Below are positions 1 through 6,360 of a stretch of DNA of 7,323 nt, one piece after another. The DNA comes from a bacterium (GTDB lineage: Bacteria; JALSQH01), in contig JALTID010000203.1 in the NCBI GenBank assembly GCA_027004335.1, forward strand, positions 1-7,323. Reading direction: 5' to 3'. The notes under the pieces were generated by a model that saw only the letters and a program-made list of their open reading frames with translations, had not been told where the DNA came from and searched no databases. How positions within the stretch are numbered: position 1 is the stretch's first letter; every line of letters begins with the position of its first letter. Both the position numbers and the translations under genes were made by a program.

Positions 1-498
1 ATTTTTCAGTGATGGAATAAAAGCAGGAGTTTTTTCTGCCCATTTTATAAAAGCTTCTCCAAATTTTTTTCTTAAAAATTCTTCTTCAGCAAACATTATT
101 CTCTCGTAGTAAATCCAGTAAAGGAGGATCCCGATCACAGCAAACCACCAGACCCTGAAAAAAACAAAAACACCGATCCAGATGACAAAATTGGCGAGAT
201 AGAGAGGATGTCTCACTGTTGAGTAGATCCCGGTAGTATTTAATTTCTCCGCCACCTGTTTTTTAGTTACCCTTCCTGAAGTCCCCTTTGGTATATATCC
301 CACAGTCAAAATCCTTAGAAATTCTCCTGTTAGGGATAGAATAAATGCTCCGATCTCCCAGTAGAAATCAAGATTATGATCAAATCCAATATATTCATCA
401 AAGGCTGGTATTAGAAAAATTAAAATAAAAAGTGGTAGATAGCTCCTGTGCCTGAATAACCAGTTACCCGTTTTTTCCCATTCTTCTTTCAGTGGCAT
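1..498 (-). CDS. Isoprenylcysteine carboxyl methyltransferase / PEMT-family membrane methyltransferase (3' end outside window)
   Basis: Reading the minus strand from the ATG at 498 gives 166 codons with no stop up to the window edge, so the C-terminus is missing here, probably by only a few residues. The protein has hydrophobic segments at about residues 20-31, 46-63, 99-113 and 114-130. It also carries the signature of the ICMT/phospholipid methyltransferase superfamily: GIYSTVRHPLYLAN at 90-103 (R96, H97, P98, Y100), then ER at 132-133 and EEEF at 138-141 with a conserved aromatic/charged tail. In this family these elements bind S-adenosylmethionine at the membrane face. The substrate of the bacterial members is mostly unknown and may be a lipid or a small molecule; prenylated protein is unlikely in a bacterium. 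The start is supported by AAAGGA (minus strand, 511-506), seven bases upstream, and by a promoter just before it. It is transcribed away from the exbB operon. Confidence 0.85.
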   Translation of the reverse strand, partial: MPLKEEWEKTGNWLFRHRSYLPLFILIFLIPAFDEYIGFDHNLDFYWEIGAFILSLTGEFLRILTVGYIPKGTSGRVTKKQVAEKLNTTGIYSTVRHPLYLANFVIWIGVFVFFRVWWFAVIGILLYWIYYERIMFAEEEFLRKKFGEAFIKWAEKTPAFIPSLKN

Positions 499-527
499 AG
501 AAAAATCCTTTACAATTTTTGAGAGTA

Positions 528-536
528 ATTATAGCA
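528..536 (-). promoter_or_regulatory. Extended -10 promoter for the leftward methyltransferase gene
   Basis: On the minus strand the sequence reads TGCTATAAT (536 down to 528), a perfect -10 hexamer with the TGn extension. The best-placed -35 (TGGTTT, 556-551, 17-base spacer) is poor, as is common for extended -10 promoters. Transcription should begin near 521, giving a leader of roughly 23 bases that contains the AAAGGA ribosome binding site. This is a motif match only. Confidence 0.6.
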
Positions 537-677
537 GAGTTGAGACAAGAAAACCATCTATCCGTTTAGTCACCTCTCATCAAACCTGTGGTAATGAAAA
601 GCTTTTTTTATCCGCTCATCATCTTAACAGTATGTTGGGGTTGAGTCTTCCTTTTTTTACCCAATTTCACATTTTTC

Positions 678-686
678 TGATATAAT
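678..686 (+). promoter_or_regulatory. Extended -10 promoter of the exbB operon, placing the transcript start at or next to the ATG
   Basis: TGATATAAT (678-686) is a consensus -10 box with the TG extension. A start six to seven bases downstream falls at 692-694, on the proposed exbB ATG at 693, so the message would be leaderless. No ribosome binding sequence precedes that ATG, which is consistent. There is no good -35 at the right distance; TTGAGT at 641-646 is 34 bases away and too far. This is the only clear promoter found for the five-gene operon. Confidence 0.55.
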
Positions 687-692
687 AACTCC

Positions 693-1313
693 ATGGTTTC
701 TGAAATTTTGAATTACATCCCCTACGGTAAAGAAGGAGGATGGGTTATGCCCTTTATCTATCTCTTTGCCGTTGGTGCCACAGCTGTATTTTTAGAGAGG
801 TTATGGTTTCTCAGAAGAAAGAATATCATGCCGGGGGATCTTACTGATAGAGTTTCTCCCCTTGTTGAAGGAGAAAAATGGAGTGAATTGTTAGAAATAT
901 TCAAACCAGCCAGAACTTCTCTGGAAAGGGTTTCAGGGATCATTATTGAGAATCGTTTGAAACCTATTGATGTACTCAAAGAGGTTGTGGAAACTGCTGG
1001 AAAAAAGGAGAAGGATATCCTCCGGAGGGGAATCGGTTTTATCTCGCTAACGGTGAGTATCTCCCCGCTCCTTGGATTATTGGGTACTGTTTCGGGGATG
1101 ATAAAGGTTTTTTCTGCTATAAGCCACCAAAATATTGGTAACCCTGAAAAGTTAGCTGCTGGTATCTCTGAAGCACTGCTTACCACCTTTGCAGGTTTGA
1201 CTGTGGCTATTCTTGCCCTTCTCATGTGGAGTTATTTAAATAGCAGGGTTAACAGATACTTAAGAGAGCTTGAAGAATATTCAGTGGAGTTAATCCAGAG
1301 GATTCAGGAATGA
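693..1313 (+). CDS. exbB: MotA/TolQ/ExbB-family proton channel protein (ExbB-like)
   Basis: This is the channel-forming subunit of an inner membrane, proton-driven motor of the ExbB/TolQ type. The 206-residue protein has the expected three membrane helices: about 16-37 (preceded by the family-typical GGWVMP and followed by LERLWFL), 113-138 and 158-182. The hallmark core is present: SPLLGLLGTVSGMIKVF at 124-140 and GISEALLTTFAGL at 157-169. T132 and T164/T165 lie where proton-path threonines are found in ExbB/TolQ. The roughly 75-residue cytoplasmic loop between helices 1 and 2 also fits. Start choice is discussed because no ribosome binding site precedes 693. An excellent one (AAGGAGGA, 733-740) precedes an internal ATG at 747, but starting there would remove the conserved GGWV stretch. 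The stop overlaps the exbD start (ATGA). ExbB and TolQ cannot be told apart from this alone; no tonB, tolA or pal is in view. Confidence 0.92.
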   Translation: MVSEILNYIPYGKEGGWVMPFIYLFAVGATAVFLERLWFLRRKNIMPGDLTDRVSPLVEGEKWSELLEIFKPARTSLERVSGIIIENRLKPIDVLKEVVETAGKKEKDILRRGIGFISLTVSISPLLGLLGTVSGMIKVFSAISHQNIGNPEKLAAGISEALLTTFAGLTVAILALLMWSYLNSRVNRYLRELEEYSVELIQRIQE

Positions 1314-1747
1314 ATTTTCGTGAGGAAAATTCGGGGACTTCTGCACCACGAATAGAGCTTACATCACTTGTGGATGTAGTTTTTCTTCTGGTTCTTTTTT
1401 TCGCTGTTTCCACCACTTTTCCCCAGACGCCTGCTGGTGTCAACATTAACCTTCCAAAGATGAAAAATGTAAAGCAGGTAGTAACAGAGAAGCCATTGAA
1501 AATTTTCGTAGATAAAAAGGGGGATATTTACGATTTTAATGGGCCGGTCACTTTTTTACAATTAAGGGAGGTTATAAAAAAAAGAAAAAATAAAACCGTC
1601 ATTGTTGATGCGGATAAAGATGCAACTCATGGAATGGTTATGAGAGTGCTTGATTTTCTAAAATCCAGTGGCGTGGAAAGGATCTTAATTGCAGCAGAGA
1701 AAAATGAAGGAAAAGAGAATACTGGAACTCCTCAAAAAAAGAGGTAG
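1310..1747 (+). CDS. exbD: Biopolymer transport protein ExbD/TolR family
   Basis: This is the partner of the preceding channel protein: a single-helix subunit that sits in the ExbB pore and couples proton flow to mechanical work in the periplasm. The 145-residue protein has a short cytoplasmic N-terminus, one membrane helix at about 20-37 (LVDVVFLLVLFFAVSTTF) and the essential aspartate at D22. The periplasmic domain contains the family pattern NINLPKM (45-51) and a C-terminal alpha/beta segment, VIVDADKDATHGMVMRVLDF, near residues 96-115. The start codon overlaps the exbB stop by four bases, and GAGG lies about eight bases upstream, so translation is probably coupled. The last 18 or so residues are hydrophilic ([16 protein letters not shown]), and this part of the gene also encodes the beginning of RNase R in another frame. 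Confidence 0.92.
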   Translation: MNFREENSGTSAPRIELTSLVDVVFLLVLFFAVSTTFPQTPAGVNINLPKMKNVKQVVTEKPLKIFVDKKGDIYDFNGPVTFLQLREVIKKRKNKTVIVDADKDATHGMVMRVLDFLKSSGVERILIAAEKNEGKENTGTPQKKR

Positions 1748-3932
1748 GCCTCTATCTTTCAGGGAGATCGGAAAAGAACTTGGGACTTCTGGAGAAGGAA
1801 AAGAGGATATAAGGAAGACTCTTGGAGAACTGGAGCGGAAGGGGATACTTTTTCGTACTGAAAATCAGAAATATTTCGTAGCAAGCTGGATTGGATTTGT
1901 AACTGGAAAATTTATCTTGCATCCAGATGGTTATGGGTTTGTTGAACCAGATGTGAAGGAATGGGGTGAGAAGGATATTTTTATCCCCAGACCATATATT
2001 TCTGATGCCCTGCCCGGAGATCGGGTTATAGTCGCTGTTACCACTATTAGAAAAGATAGAGCTGAAGGGAAGATATTCAGGATCCTTGAGAGAGGATTAA
2101 AAAAGATTGTTGGACTTCTTGTTTTGGAAAGGAGGCTTTACTGGGTAATTCCTCAGGACAGGAGATTACCTTTTCAGGTACTCATCAGGTCGCGTAAGAG
2201 AGAAAAAATGCCCGTGGATCACATGGTGGTTTGTGAGATCGCCAGATATCCAGAAGGTGGGTTACCTCCAGAAGGAATAATAGTAAGGGATCTTGGTTCC
2301 CCCGATGATCCCGCCGTTCATCCTCTGATTATTGAAGAGAAGTATGAGCTCTCTCCATCTTTTCCTCCCGAGGTGATAGAGGAAGCAGAAAATGTGAGGG
2401 AGAAGATTCCATACTACCAGAAGAAAAAAAGGGTGGATCTCAGGAAGAAGTGGTTTATAACTATTGATGGGGAAAGTGCCAAAGATTTTGATGACGCAGT
2501 ATATCTGGAAGAGTTAGGTGATGGAAATTACAGGCTCTTTGTTGCGATAGCCGATGTTTCCTACTATGTAAAAGAGGGGTCATTGCTTGATAAGGAAGCT
2601 TTTAATAGAGCTACCTCCGTCTATTTCCCTGACAGGGTTTACCCCATGTTTCCCCTTAGACTTTCTACCGGGATTTGCAGCCTGAACCCCGATGAGGATC
2701 GTCCTGTTATGGTTGTTGAGATGATTCTGGACCCAAGAGGGGTGGTGAAGAATTATAAAATCTACGAGGGCATAATAAGGTCACATCTCAGGATGACCTA
2801 TGAAAAGCTGGCCATGATTCTTGTGGATGAAGATAAGAATTTGATGGAAGAGTATAGAGATTTTCTTCCGCTTTTTTACAGAATGAAAGAAATTGCTGAG
2901 GTTCTCCGGCAGAGGAGGATGGTGCTTGGAAGTCTTGATTTTGATCTCCCTGAACCTGAGTTTATTTTTGATAGAGAAGGTAGAATTGAGAAAATTCAAA
3001 AAATGGACAGAAACATTGCGCACTCCATAATTGAGGAATTTATGCTTCTGGCTAATAAAAGTGTAGCAAGGTTTGTTGCTGATTCTAATTATCCAATGCT
3101 CTACAGATGCCATGCTCCACCTGATCCTCAGAAACTTGAAACTCTAAGGGAGTTTTTAAGAATCTGGGGTCTTACAATACCTGATAGGGTCAAACCCAAG
3201 CATCTCCAGAAAATACTATTTAGAGTGGAGGGTACCCCCCAGGAGAATCTGATAAATACGGTGATCCTCAGATCAATGATGCACGCCGAGTATTCCCCGG
3301 AGAATTATGGACATTTCGCTCTGGCATTTAAATTTTATACCCATTTTACCAGCCCGATCAGGAGGTACCCGGATCTGGTAGTTCACAGAATTTTAAAGGA
3401 TATTATTTCTGGTAAGAGTGGAGCTGTTAGAATAAAAAAGTGGAAGAAAAGGCTTCCGGAAATTGCAAAGCATTCCACAGAGAGGGAAAAGATAGCAGAA
3501 AAAGCAGAAAGAGAAATTATAGATTATAAGAAAGTGGAGTTTATGATGAATAAAGTTGGAGATGAATATGAGGGGATTGTAAGCGGTGTTTCCGGTGTGG
3601 GTTTCTGGGTGGAGTTGAAGGATTACTTTGTGGAGGGTTTTGTTCCCCTCTATTCCCTCACAGATGATTTTTACAGATTTTCTCCTAAAACTTATTCTGT
3701 TGTTGGGGTGAGACATGGAAGAATATTTCAAATTGGTGATAATGTAAAAGTTAAAGTTGTAAATGTGGACCTTTTTACCCGGCAGATCGAGTTAAATGTA
3801 GTTGATATTAAACCACCATCAAAGAGGAAAAAGAAAAAAAAGAAGAGGAAAAATAAGACAAACACAAAGAACAGGGACAAAAATAGTAGAAATGAAAAGC
3901 ATAAGGGAAACTCTGGAAGAAATAGAGGATAA
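1704..3932 (+). CDS. rnr: Ribonuclease R (RNB-family 3'-5' exoribonuclease)
   Basis: A processive, magnesium-dependent 3'-5' exoribonuclease that degrades structured RNA in the cytoplasm. With the ATG at 1704 it is 742 residues, normal for bacterial RNase R. In order it shows a winged-helix-like N-terminus (1-60), a first cold-shock/OB domain (about 63-113, with [11 protein letters not shown] and DIFIP), a second OB domain (about 135-195), the RNB catalytic domain, an S1 RNA-binding domain (about 619-700) and a lysine-rich tail (706-742). Catalytic aspartates are visible in [15 protein letters not shown]255, D261, D263 and D264. EEFMLLAN at 444-451 and [12 protein letters not shown] at 547-558 are further signatures. 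The start is uncertain. An in-frame TTG at 1689 has AAAGGA at 1677-1682 with a six-base spacer and would add five residues. The ATG gives the family-typical [19 protein letters not shown] but has only a weak upstream GAGA. It overlaps exbD upstream and dgt downstream. Confidence 0.96.
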   Translation: MKEKRILELLKKRGRPLSFREIGKELGTSGEGKEDIRKTLGELERKGILFRTENQKYFVASWIGFVTGKFILHPDGYGFVEPDVKEWGEKDIFIPRPYISDALPGDRVIVAVTTIRKDRAEGKIFRILERGLKKIVGLLVLERRLYWVIPQDRRLPFQVLIRSRKREKMPVDHMVVCEIARYPEGGLPPEGIIVRDLGSPDDPAVHPLIIEEKYELSPSFPPEVIEEAENVREKIPYYQKKKRVDLRKKWFITIDGESAKDFDDAVYLEELGDGNYRLFVAIADVSYYVKEGSLLDKEAFNRATSVYFPDRVYPMFPLRLSTGICSLNPDEDRPVMVVEMILDPRGVVKNYKIYEGIIRSHLRMTYEKLAMILVDEDKNLMEEYRDFLPLFYRMKEIAEVLRQRRMVLGSLDFDLPEPEFIFDREGRIEKIQKMDRNIAHSIIEEFMLLANKSVARFVADSNYPMLYRCHAPPDPQKLETLREFLRIWGLTIPDRVKPKHLQKILFRVEGTPQENLINTVILRSMMHAEYSPENYGHFALAFKFYTHFTSPIRRYPDLVVHRILKDIISGKSGAVRIKKWKKRLPEIAKHSTEREKIAEKAEREIIDYKKVEFMMNKVGDEYEGIVSGVSGVGFWVELKDYFVEGFVPLYSLTDDFYRFSPKTYSVVGVRHGRIFQIGDNVKVKVVNVDLFTRQIELNVVDIKPPSKRKKKKKKRKNKTNTKNRDKNSRNEKHKGNSGRNRG
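3836..3842 (+). other. Possible slippery heptamer (A-AAA-AAG) in the RNase R lysine tail
   Basis: The rnr reading frame crosses an eight-A run (3834-3841) as AAA-AAA-AAG, so A-AAA-AAG at 3836-3842 is phased exactly like the slippery site of E. coli dnaX. AAGAGG at 3822-3827 lies eight bases upstream, where a ribosome binding-like stimulator would sit. A -1 shift would add E-E-E-K and stop at 3854-3856, removing most of the basic tail. No clear stimulatory hairpin follows, and lysine-rich coding alone can create this motif, so function is uncertain. Confidence 0.25.
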
Positions 3933-4932
3933 AAATCTTCATCCTCGTGCTGTGAGGAGCAGGAACACAAAGGGAAGAGAAAAGCCTGAAGCTCCCCATC
4001 CCTACAGAATGGCGTTTCAGATTGATAGAGACAGGATTATTCACAGTAAGGCTTTTAGAAGATTGAAACATAAAACCCAGGTTCTTCTACATCCCATCGG
4101 GGACCATTACCGCACGAGATTAACCCACACTCTGGAAGTTTCTCAAATAGCAAGAACTATAGCCAGGGCTCTTCGATTAAATGAGGATCTAACAGAAGCC
4201 ATAGCCCTGGGGCATGATTTAGGTCATACTCCATTTGGACATGCAGGAGAGAGCGTGTTGAACGAACTGTGTCCCGGCGGCTTTAAACACTATTTCCAGA
4301 GTCTCAGGGTGGTTGAGGTCCTTGAAAAAAATGGAGAGGGGCTAAATCTTACATGGGAAGTGAGGGATGGCATAGTTAAACATTCCAAGGGAAAAGGTCC
4401 TATTGTGGGGCCTGGTGCGGAAAAACCCGAGACCCTTGAGGGCCAGATAGTCAGAATTTCTGATATAGTTGCCTATGTTAATCATGACATTGATGATGCT
4501 ATGAGGGCAGGGGTTTTAACGGAGGAAATGCTTCCGTCAGATTGTGTGGATGTTATTGGTTCCCGCTATTCACAGAGAATAGATTCCATGGTTACAGATG
4601 TGATTGAAGAAACTATTAAAAGAGACTATGAGGAGATAGCTCTATCCCAATCTATGCTGGAAGTACTTGAAAAATTGAGGAATTTTCTTTTTAAAAATGT
4701 TTATGAAACTGAAATTATGGATGCAGAGTTTTTAAAAGCTAAAAAAATTCTGAGAGAACTTTATGAATTTTATGAAAATAATGCTAAAATATTTGAGATA
4801 GATGCGGGTAGTTTTGGAATAAAAGAGGAAAATTTAAAAAGAAGAATATGTGATTTTATAGCAGGAATGAGCGATGAATATGCTCTTTACAAGTACCAGC
4901 AATTTTTTATCCCCAGTAGATGGAAATTTTAA
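3892..4932 (+). CDS. dgt: Deoxyguanosinetriphosphate triphosphohydrolase-like protein (HD-domain dNTPase)
   Basis: This enzyme belongs to the family that hydrolyses dGTP (and often other dNTPs) to the deoxynucleoside and triphosphate, trimming dNTP pools in the cytoplasm. From the ATG at 3892 it is 346 residues, in the range of the shorter, non-enterobacterial type; E. coli Dgt is near 500. The N-terminus has NTKGRE (25-30) and [20 protein letters not shown] (42-61), strongly typical of the family. The HD-domain metal ligands are visible as H79 ([13 protein letters not shown]), H108-D109 ([16 protein letters not shown]) and D191 ([15 protein letters not shown]). The C-terminal [13 protein letters not shown] (320-332) is also conserved. 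The frame stays open upstream to 3802, but that region is the RNase R tail and offers only a TTG start, so 3892 is preferred. It overlaps rnr by 41 bases with only a weak ribosome binding site (AGGGA, 14 bases away), so it probably depends on coupled translation. Confidence 0.93.
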   Translation: MKSIRETLEEIEDKNLHPRAVRSRNTKGREKPEAPHPYRMAFQIDRDRIIHSKAFRRLKHKTQVLLHPIGDHYRTRLTHTLEVSQIARTIARALRLNEDLTEAIALGHDLGHTPFGHAGESVLNELCPGGFKHYFQSLRVVEVLEKNGEGLNLTWEVRDGIVKHSKGKGPIVGPGAEKPETLEGQIVRISDIVAYVNHDIDDAMRAGVLTEEMLPSDCVDVIGSRYSQRIDSMVTDVIEETIKRDYEEIALSQSMLEVLEKLRNFLFKNVYETEIMDAEFLKAKKILRELYEFYENNAKIFEIDAGSFGIKEENLKRRICDFIAGMSDEYALYKYQQFFIPSRWKF

Positions 4933-4938
4933 GGAGGT
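4931..4938 (+). promoter_or_regulatory. Strong ribosome binding site overlapping the dgt stop; decides the start of the PilZ gene
   Basis: AAGGAGGT is a perfect Shine-Dalgarno sequence whose first two bases are part of the dgt TAA stop (4930-4932). Two consecutive ATGs follow. The first (4939) touches the motif, leaving no usable spacer, while the second (4942) leaves three to four bases, so 4942 is the better start. The overlap with the stop codon suggests that ribosomes finishing dgt reinitiate here. Confidence 0.7.
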
Positions 4939-4941
4939 ATG

Positions 4942-6240
4942 ATGCCAGGGGAGAAGAAATCTTCTACTCTCCCTTTTTTGAAGGTTTATTTTGAAACCCT
5001 GGATGAGTTTGTTGAAGCTTATTCCCAGCATATTTCTAAAGGGGGGATGTTTATAAAAACTCCTGTTCAATTAAAGGGGGGGCAGAAGATAAAGGTTGAA
5101 CTGAAACTTAAAAATAACCAGTCTCTTATAAGAGGAATTGCTGAAGTGATATGGGAAAAAGTAGAGGGGGGAAAAACAACTGGAGTTGGAATTAAGTTTA
5201 TCCAGCTTACACCTGAGAGCTTAAAATTTCTTGAGCAGATACAAAAAAAATTAAAAGAGAAAGAGGAAGAAATTCTGAGTGCAGAAGAGGTTCTTGAAGA
5301 ACCGGAAGAGATAATAGAAGAACCGGAAGTGGTTGAAGAGAAAGTAAGAGAAGTTTTGAAGGAGCCTTCTTTACCTGAATCTCAAGTAGTTGAACCTGAG
5401 GATGTAAGTAAGGAAAGTGGTCTTAAAAAAGATGCTTCTGGAGAGGAGATAGCTGAACCCCAGGAAGAATTTCTTGCGCCTCCTGAGGAGGTAATTGAGA
5501 AGGTACCTGGGGGCTCGGAAAGTAAAACCCCTTCAAAGAAAGATGTAGAAAAAGTAGTAACAGATGTAGTGGAACCTACCACTAAGATAGAAATTTCCTC
5601 CGGGAAGATGCTGAAAAATATAATAGTAGTTGTGGTAATTTTAGCGGTGGCCGGAGTTGCTGGATATTTTGTTTTCCTTTCTCCTCAAAAGAGTGAGAAG
5701 GTTGAAATTGCTGCTAAGGGAAAGGTAATAAGTGGCGGCGGGAAGAAAATTCCAGGGGGGGTGTTGCCGGAGGAAGTAATAACGGGAAATGAGACTGCTC
5801 ATACTGTTACCTCTACATCTCCATCTACTCCTTCCCGCGGAATATCTGAAAGAGGAGAAAAAGAAGCGGCTGTGACGAAAGCAAGGCACTCACCTTTACC
5901 TCCTGTTACTTCTGGCAGACTTGCTAAAAAAATCATTGATATAAAAGTCTTGAGTGACAGAAGTGAAATAATTCTGGATGGTTCCATCACAAGAAGAAAA
6001 ATCAGGACGGTAGCCCTTAACAGGGATAGAAAAAATTATCCCAGAATAGTTGTAAGAATAAGAATACCCCAGAAGAAGCTGAGTAAATGGGTTGTACATG
6101 GAAAAGGTAGATTAAGGAGAATAAGGTTGGGACTCCATCCTCCTGAAGTGTGGCTGGTTTACGATTTTAACACAGGGAGAAGACCTCCACATTACAGGGT
6201 AAAGGTGGTAGAGAACAAAATCCTTCTTTATTGGAGATAG
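4942..6240 (+). CDS. PilZ-domain transmembrane protein with C-terminal AMIN-like domain
   Basis: The 432-residue protein has four visible parts. Residues about 10-104 form a PilZ-type beta barrel of the kind seen in the TIGR02266 group (ISKGGMFIKTP at 31-41, GVGIKFIQL at 81-89). Residues 105-190 are acidic and Glu/Pro-rich. Residues about 225-247 form one membrane helix (IIVVVVILAVAGVAGYFVFL) flanked on the N-terminal side by lysines, placing PilZ in the cytoplasm. After a Ser/Thr/Pro/Gly-rich linker (248-328), residues 329-431 resemble an AMIN domain (IIDIKVLSD, RIRLGLHPPEVWLVYDF), a fold found in PilQ secretins and AmiC amidases that binds cell wall. The PilZ part has no RxxxR motif, and the usual D/N-x-S-x-x-G reads H-I-S-K-G-G, so c-di-GMP binding is doubtful. 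It is the last gene of the exbB operon. The gene carries several runs of six or seven G. PilZ and helix calls are firm; the AMIN call is pattern-based. Confidence 0.8.
   Translation: MPGEKKSSTLPFLKVYFETLDEFVEAYSQHISKGGMFIKTPVQLKGGQKIKVELKLKNNQSLIRGIAEVIWEKVEGGKTTGVGIKFIQLTPESLKFLEQIQKKLKEKEEEILSAEEVLEEPEEIIEEPEVVEEKVREVLKEPSLPESQVVEPEDVSKESGLKKDASGEEIAEPQEEFLAPPEEVIEKVPGGSESKTPSKKDVEKVVTDVVEPTTKIEISSGKMLKNIIVVVVILAVAGVAGYFVFLSPQKSEKVEIAAKGKVISGGGKKIPGGVLPEEVITGNETAHTVTSTSPSTPSRGISERGEKEAAVTKARHSPLPPVTSGRLAKKIIDIKVLSDRSEIILDGSITRRKIRTVALNRDRKNYPRIVVRIRIPQKKLSKWVVHGKGRLRRIRLGLHPPEVWLVYDFNTGRRPPHYRVKVVENKILLYWR
5296..5329 (+). repeat. Short 21-base direct repeat in the acidic linker of the PilZ gene
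   Basis: GAAGAACCGGAAG occurs at 5296-5308 and again at 5317-5329, a period of 21 bases (seven codons). It encodes EEPEEII followed by EEPEVVE, and weaker seven-residue units follow (EKVREVL, KEPSLPE). The repeat explains part of the Glu/Pro-rich linker and probably arose by local duplication. Confidence 0.6.
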
Positions 6241-6246
6241 AAAAAG

Positions 6247-6320
6247 CGCCCCCGGCAGGATTCGAACCTGCGACACCGGGATTAGGAATCCCGTGCTCTA
6301 TCCTCCTGAGCTACGAGGGC
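6247..6320 (-). tRNA. tRNA-Arg, anticodon CCU
   Basis: The minus strand folds into a complete 74-base cloverleaf. The acceptor stem is GCCCTCG with CGGGGGC (one G-U pair), followed by discriminator G. T8-A9 precede a D arm GCTC/GAGC. The anticodon stem CGGGA/TCCCG encloses loop TTCCTAA, giving anticodon CCT, which reads AGG. The variable loop is GTGTC and the T arm GCAGG-TTCGAAT-CCTGC. CCA is not encoded, so it must be added after transcription. The cognate codon AGG is one of the two dominant arginine codons in the neighbouring genes. The tRNA 3' end lies six bases from the stop of the convergent PilZ gene; downstream on its own strand is a short T5 run (6245-6241). Confidence 0.97.
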
Positions 6321-6329
6321 ATCTACTAC

Positions 6330-6357
6330 ATTATATTTTAATTTAGGTGGGATTCAA
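6330..6357 (-). promoter_or_regulatory. Sigma70-type promoter of the tRNA-Arg gene
   Basis: On the minus strand, TTGAAT (6357-6352) and TATAAT (6335-6330) are separated by 16 bases. Transcription would begin about seven bases downstream, at or just before the mature tRNA 5' end (6320), leaving almost no leader. The motif overlaps the ribosome binding site and leader of the divergent dehydrogenase gene. Confidence 0.65.
6332..6337 (+). promoter_or_regulatory. Possible -10 element for the rightward dehydrogenase gene
   Basis: TATATT on the plus strand shares four base pairs with the -10 box of the tRNA promoter on the other strand. A start near 6344 would leave a leader of about 17 bases containing AGGTGG (6345-6350), ten bases before the ATG at 6361. 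The -35 region falls inside the tRNA gene and has no good match, so this is a weak call. Confidence 0.3.
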
Positions 6358-6360
6358 GAT

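Noticed and set aside
597-606. AAAAGCTTTT palindrome in the divergent intergenic region
   Set aside because: It has no loop and no GC stem, so it is not a terminator, and a short A/T palindrome like this is expected by chance in such AT-rich DNA.
576-621. CTCATCA repeated at 576-582 and 615-621, a possible operator pair
   Set aside because: It is only seven bases, is not palindromic, and is not positioned relative to either promoter in a way that suggests regulation.
641-646. TTGAGT as a -35 box for the exbB promoter
   Set aside because: It is 34 bases from the TATAAT at 681-686, and no -10-like hexamer lies at 16-18 bases.
758-1225. 155-codon open frame on the minus strand inside exbB
   Set aside because: It lies opposite a clearly conserved gene and shows no recognisable family pattern; the same applies to the other antisense frames under rnr, dgt, the PilZ gene and the dehydrogenase.
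747-1313. Shorter exbB starting at the ATG behind AAGGAGGA (733-740)
   Set aside because: The Shine-Dalgarno match is made of the Lys-Glu-Gly-Gly codons, and GGWVMP with its preceding residues is typical of ExbB N-termini; kept only as an alternative.
3802-3891. Upstream extension of dgt to a TTG at 3802
   Set aside because: The extra 30 residues come from the RNase R tail region read in another frame, have no ribosome binding site, and precede the normal family N-terminus at 3892.
6238-6250. Intrinsic terminator for the operon after the PilZ stop
   Set aside because: The only structured sequence there is the antisense of the tRNA acceptor and T arms, with no T-run following on the plus strand.
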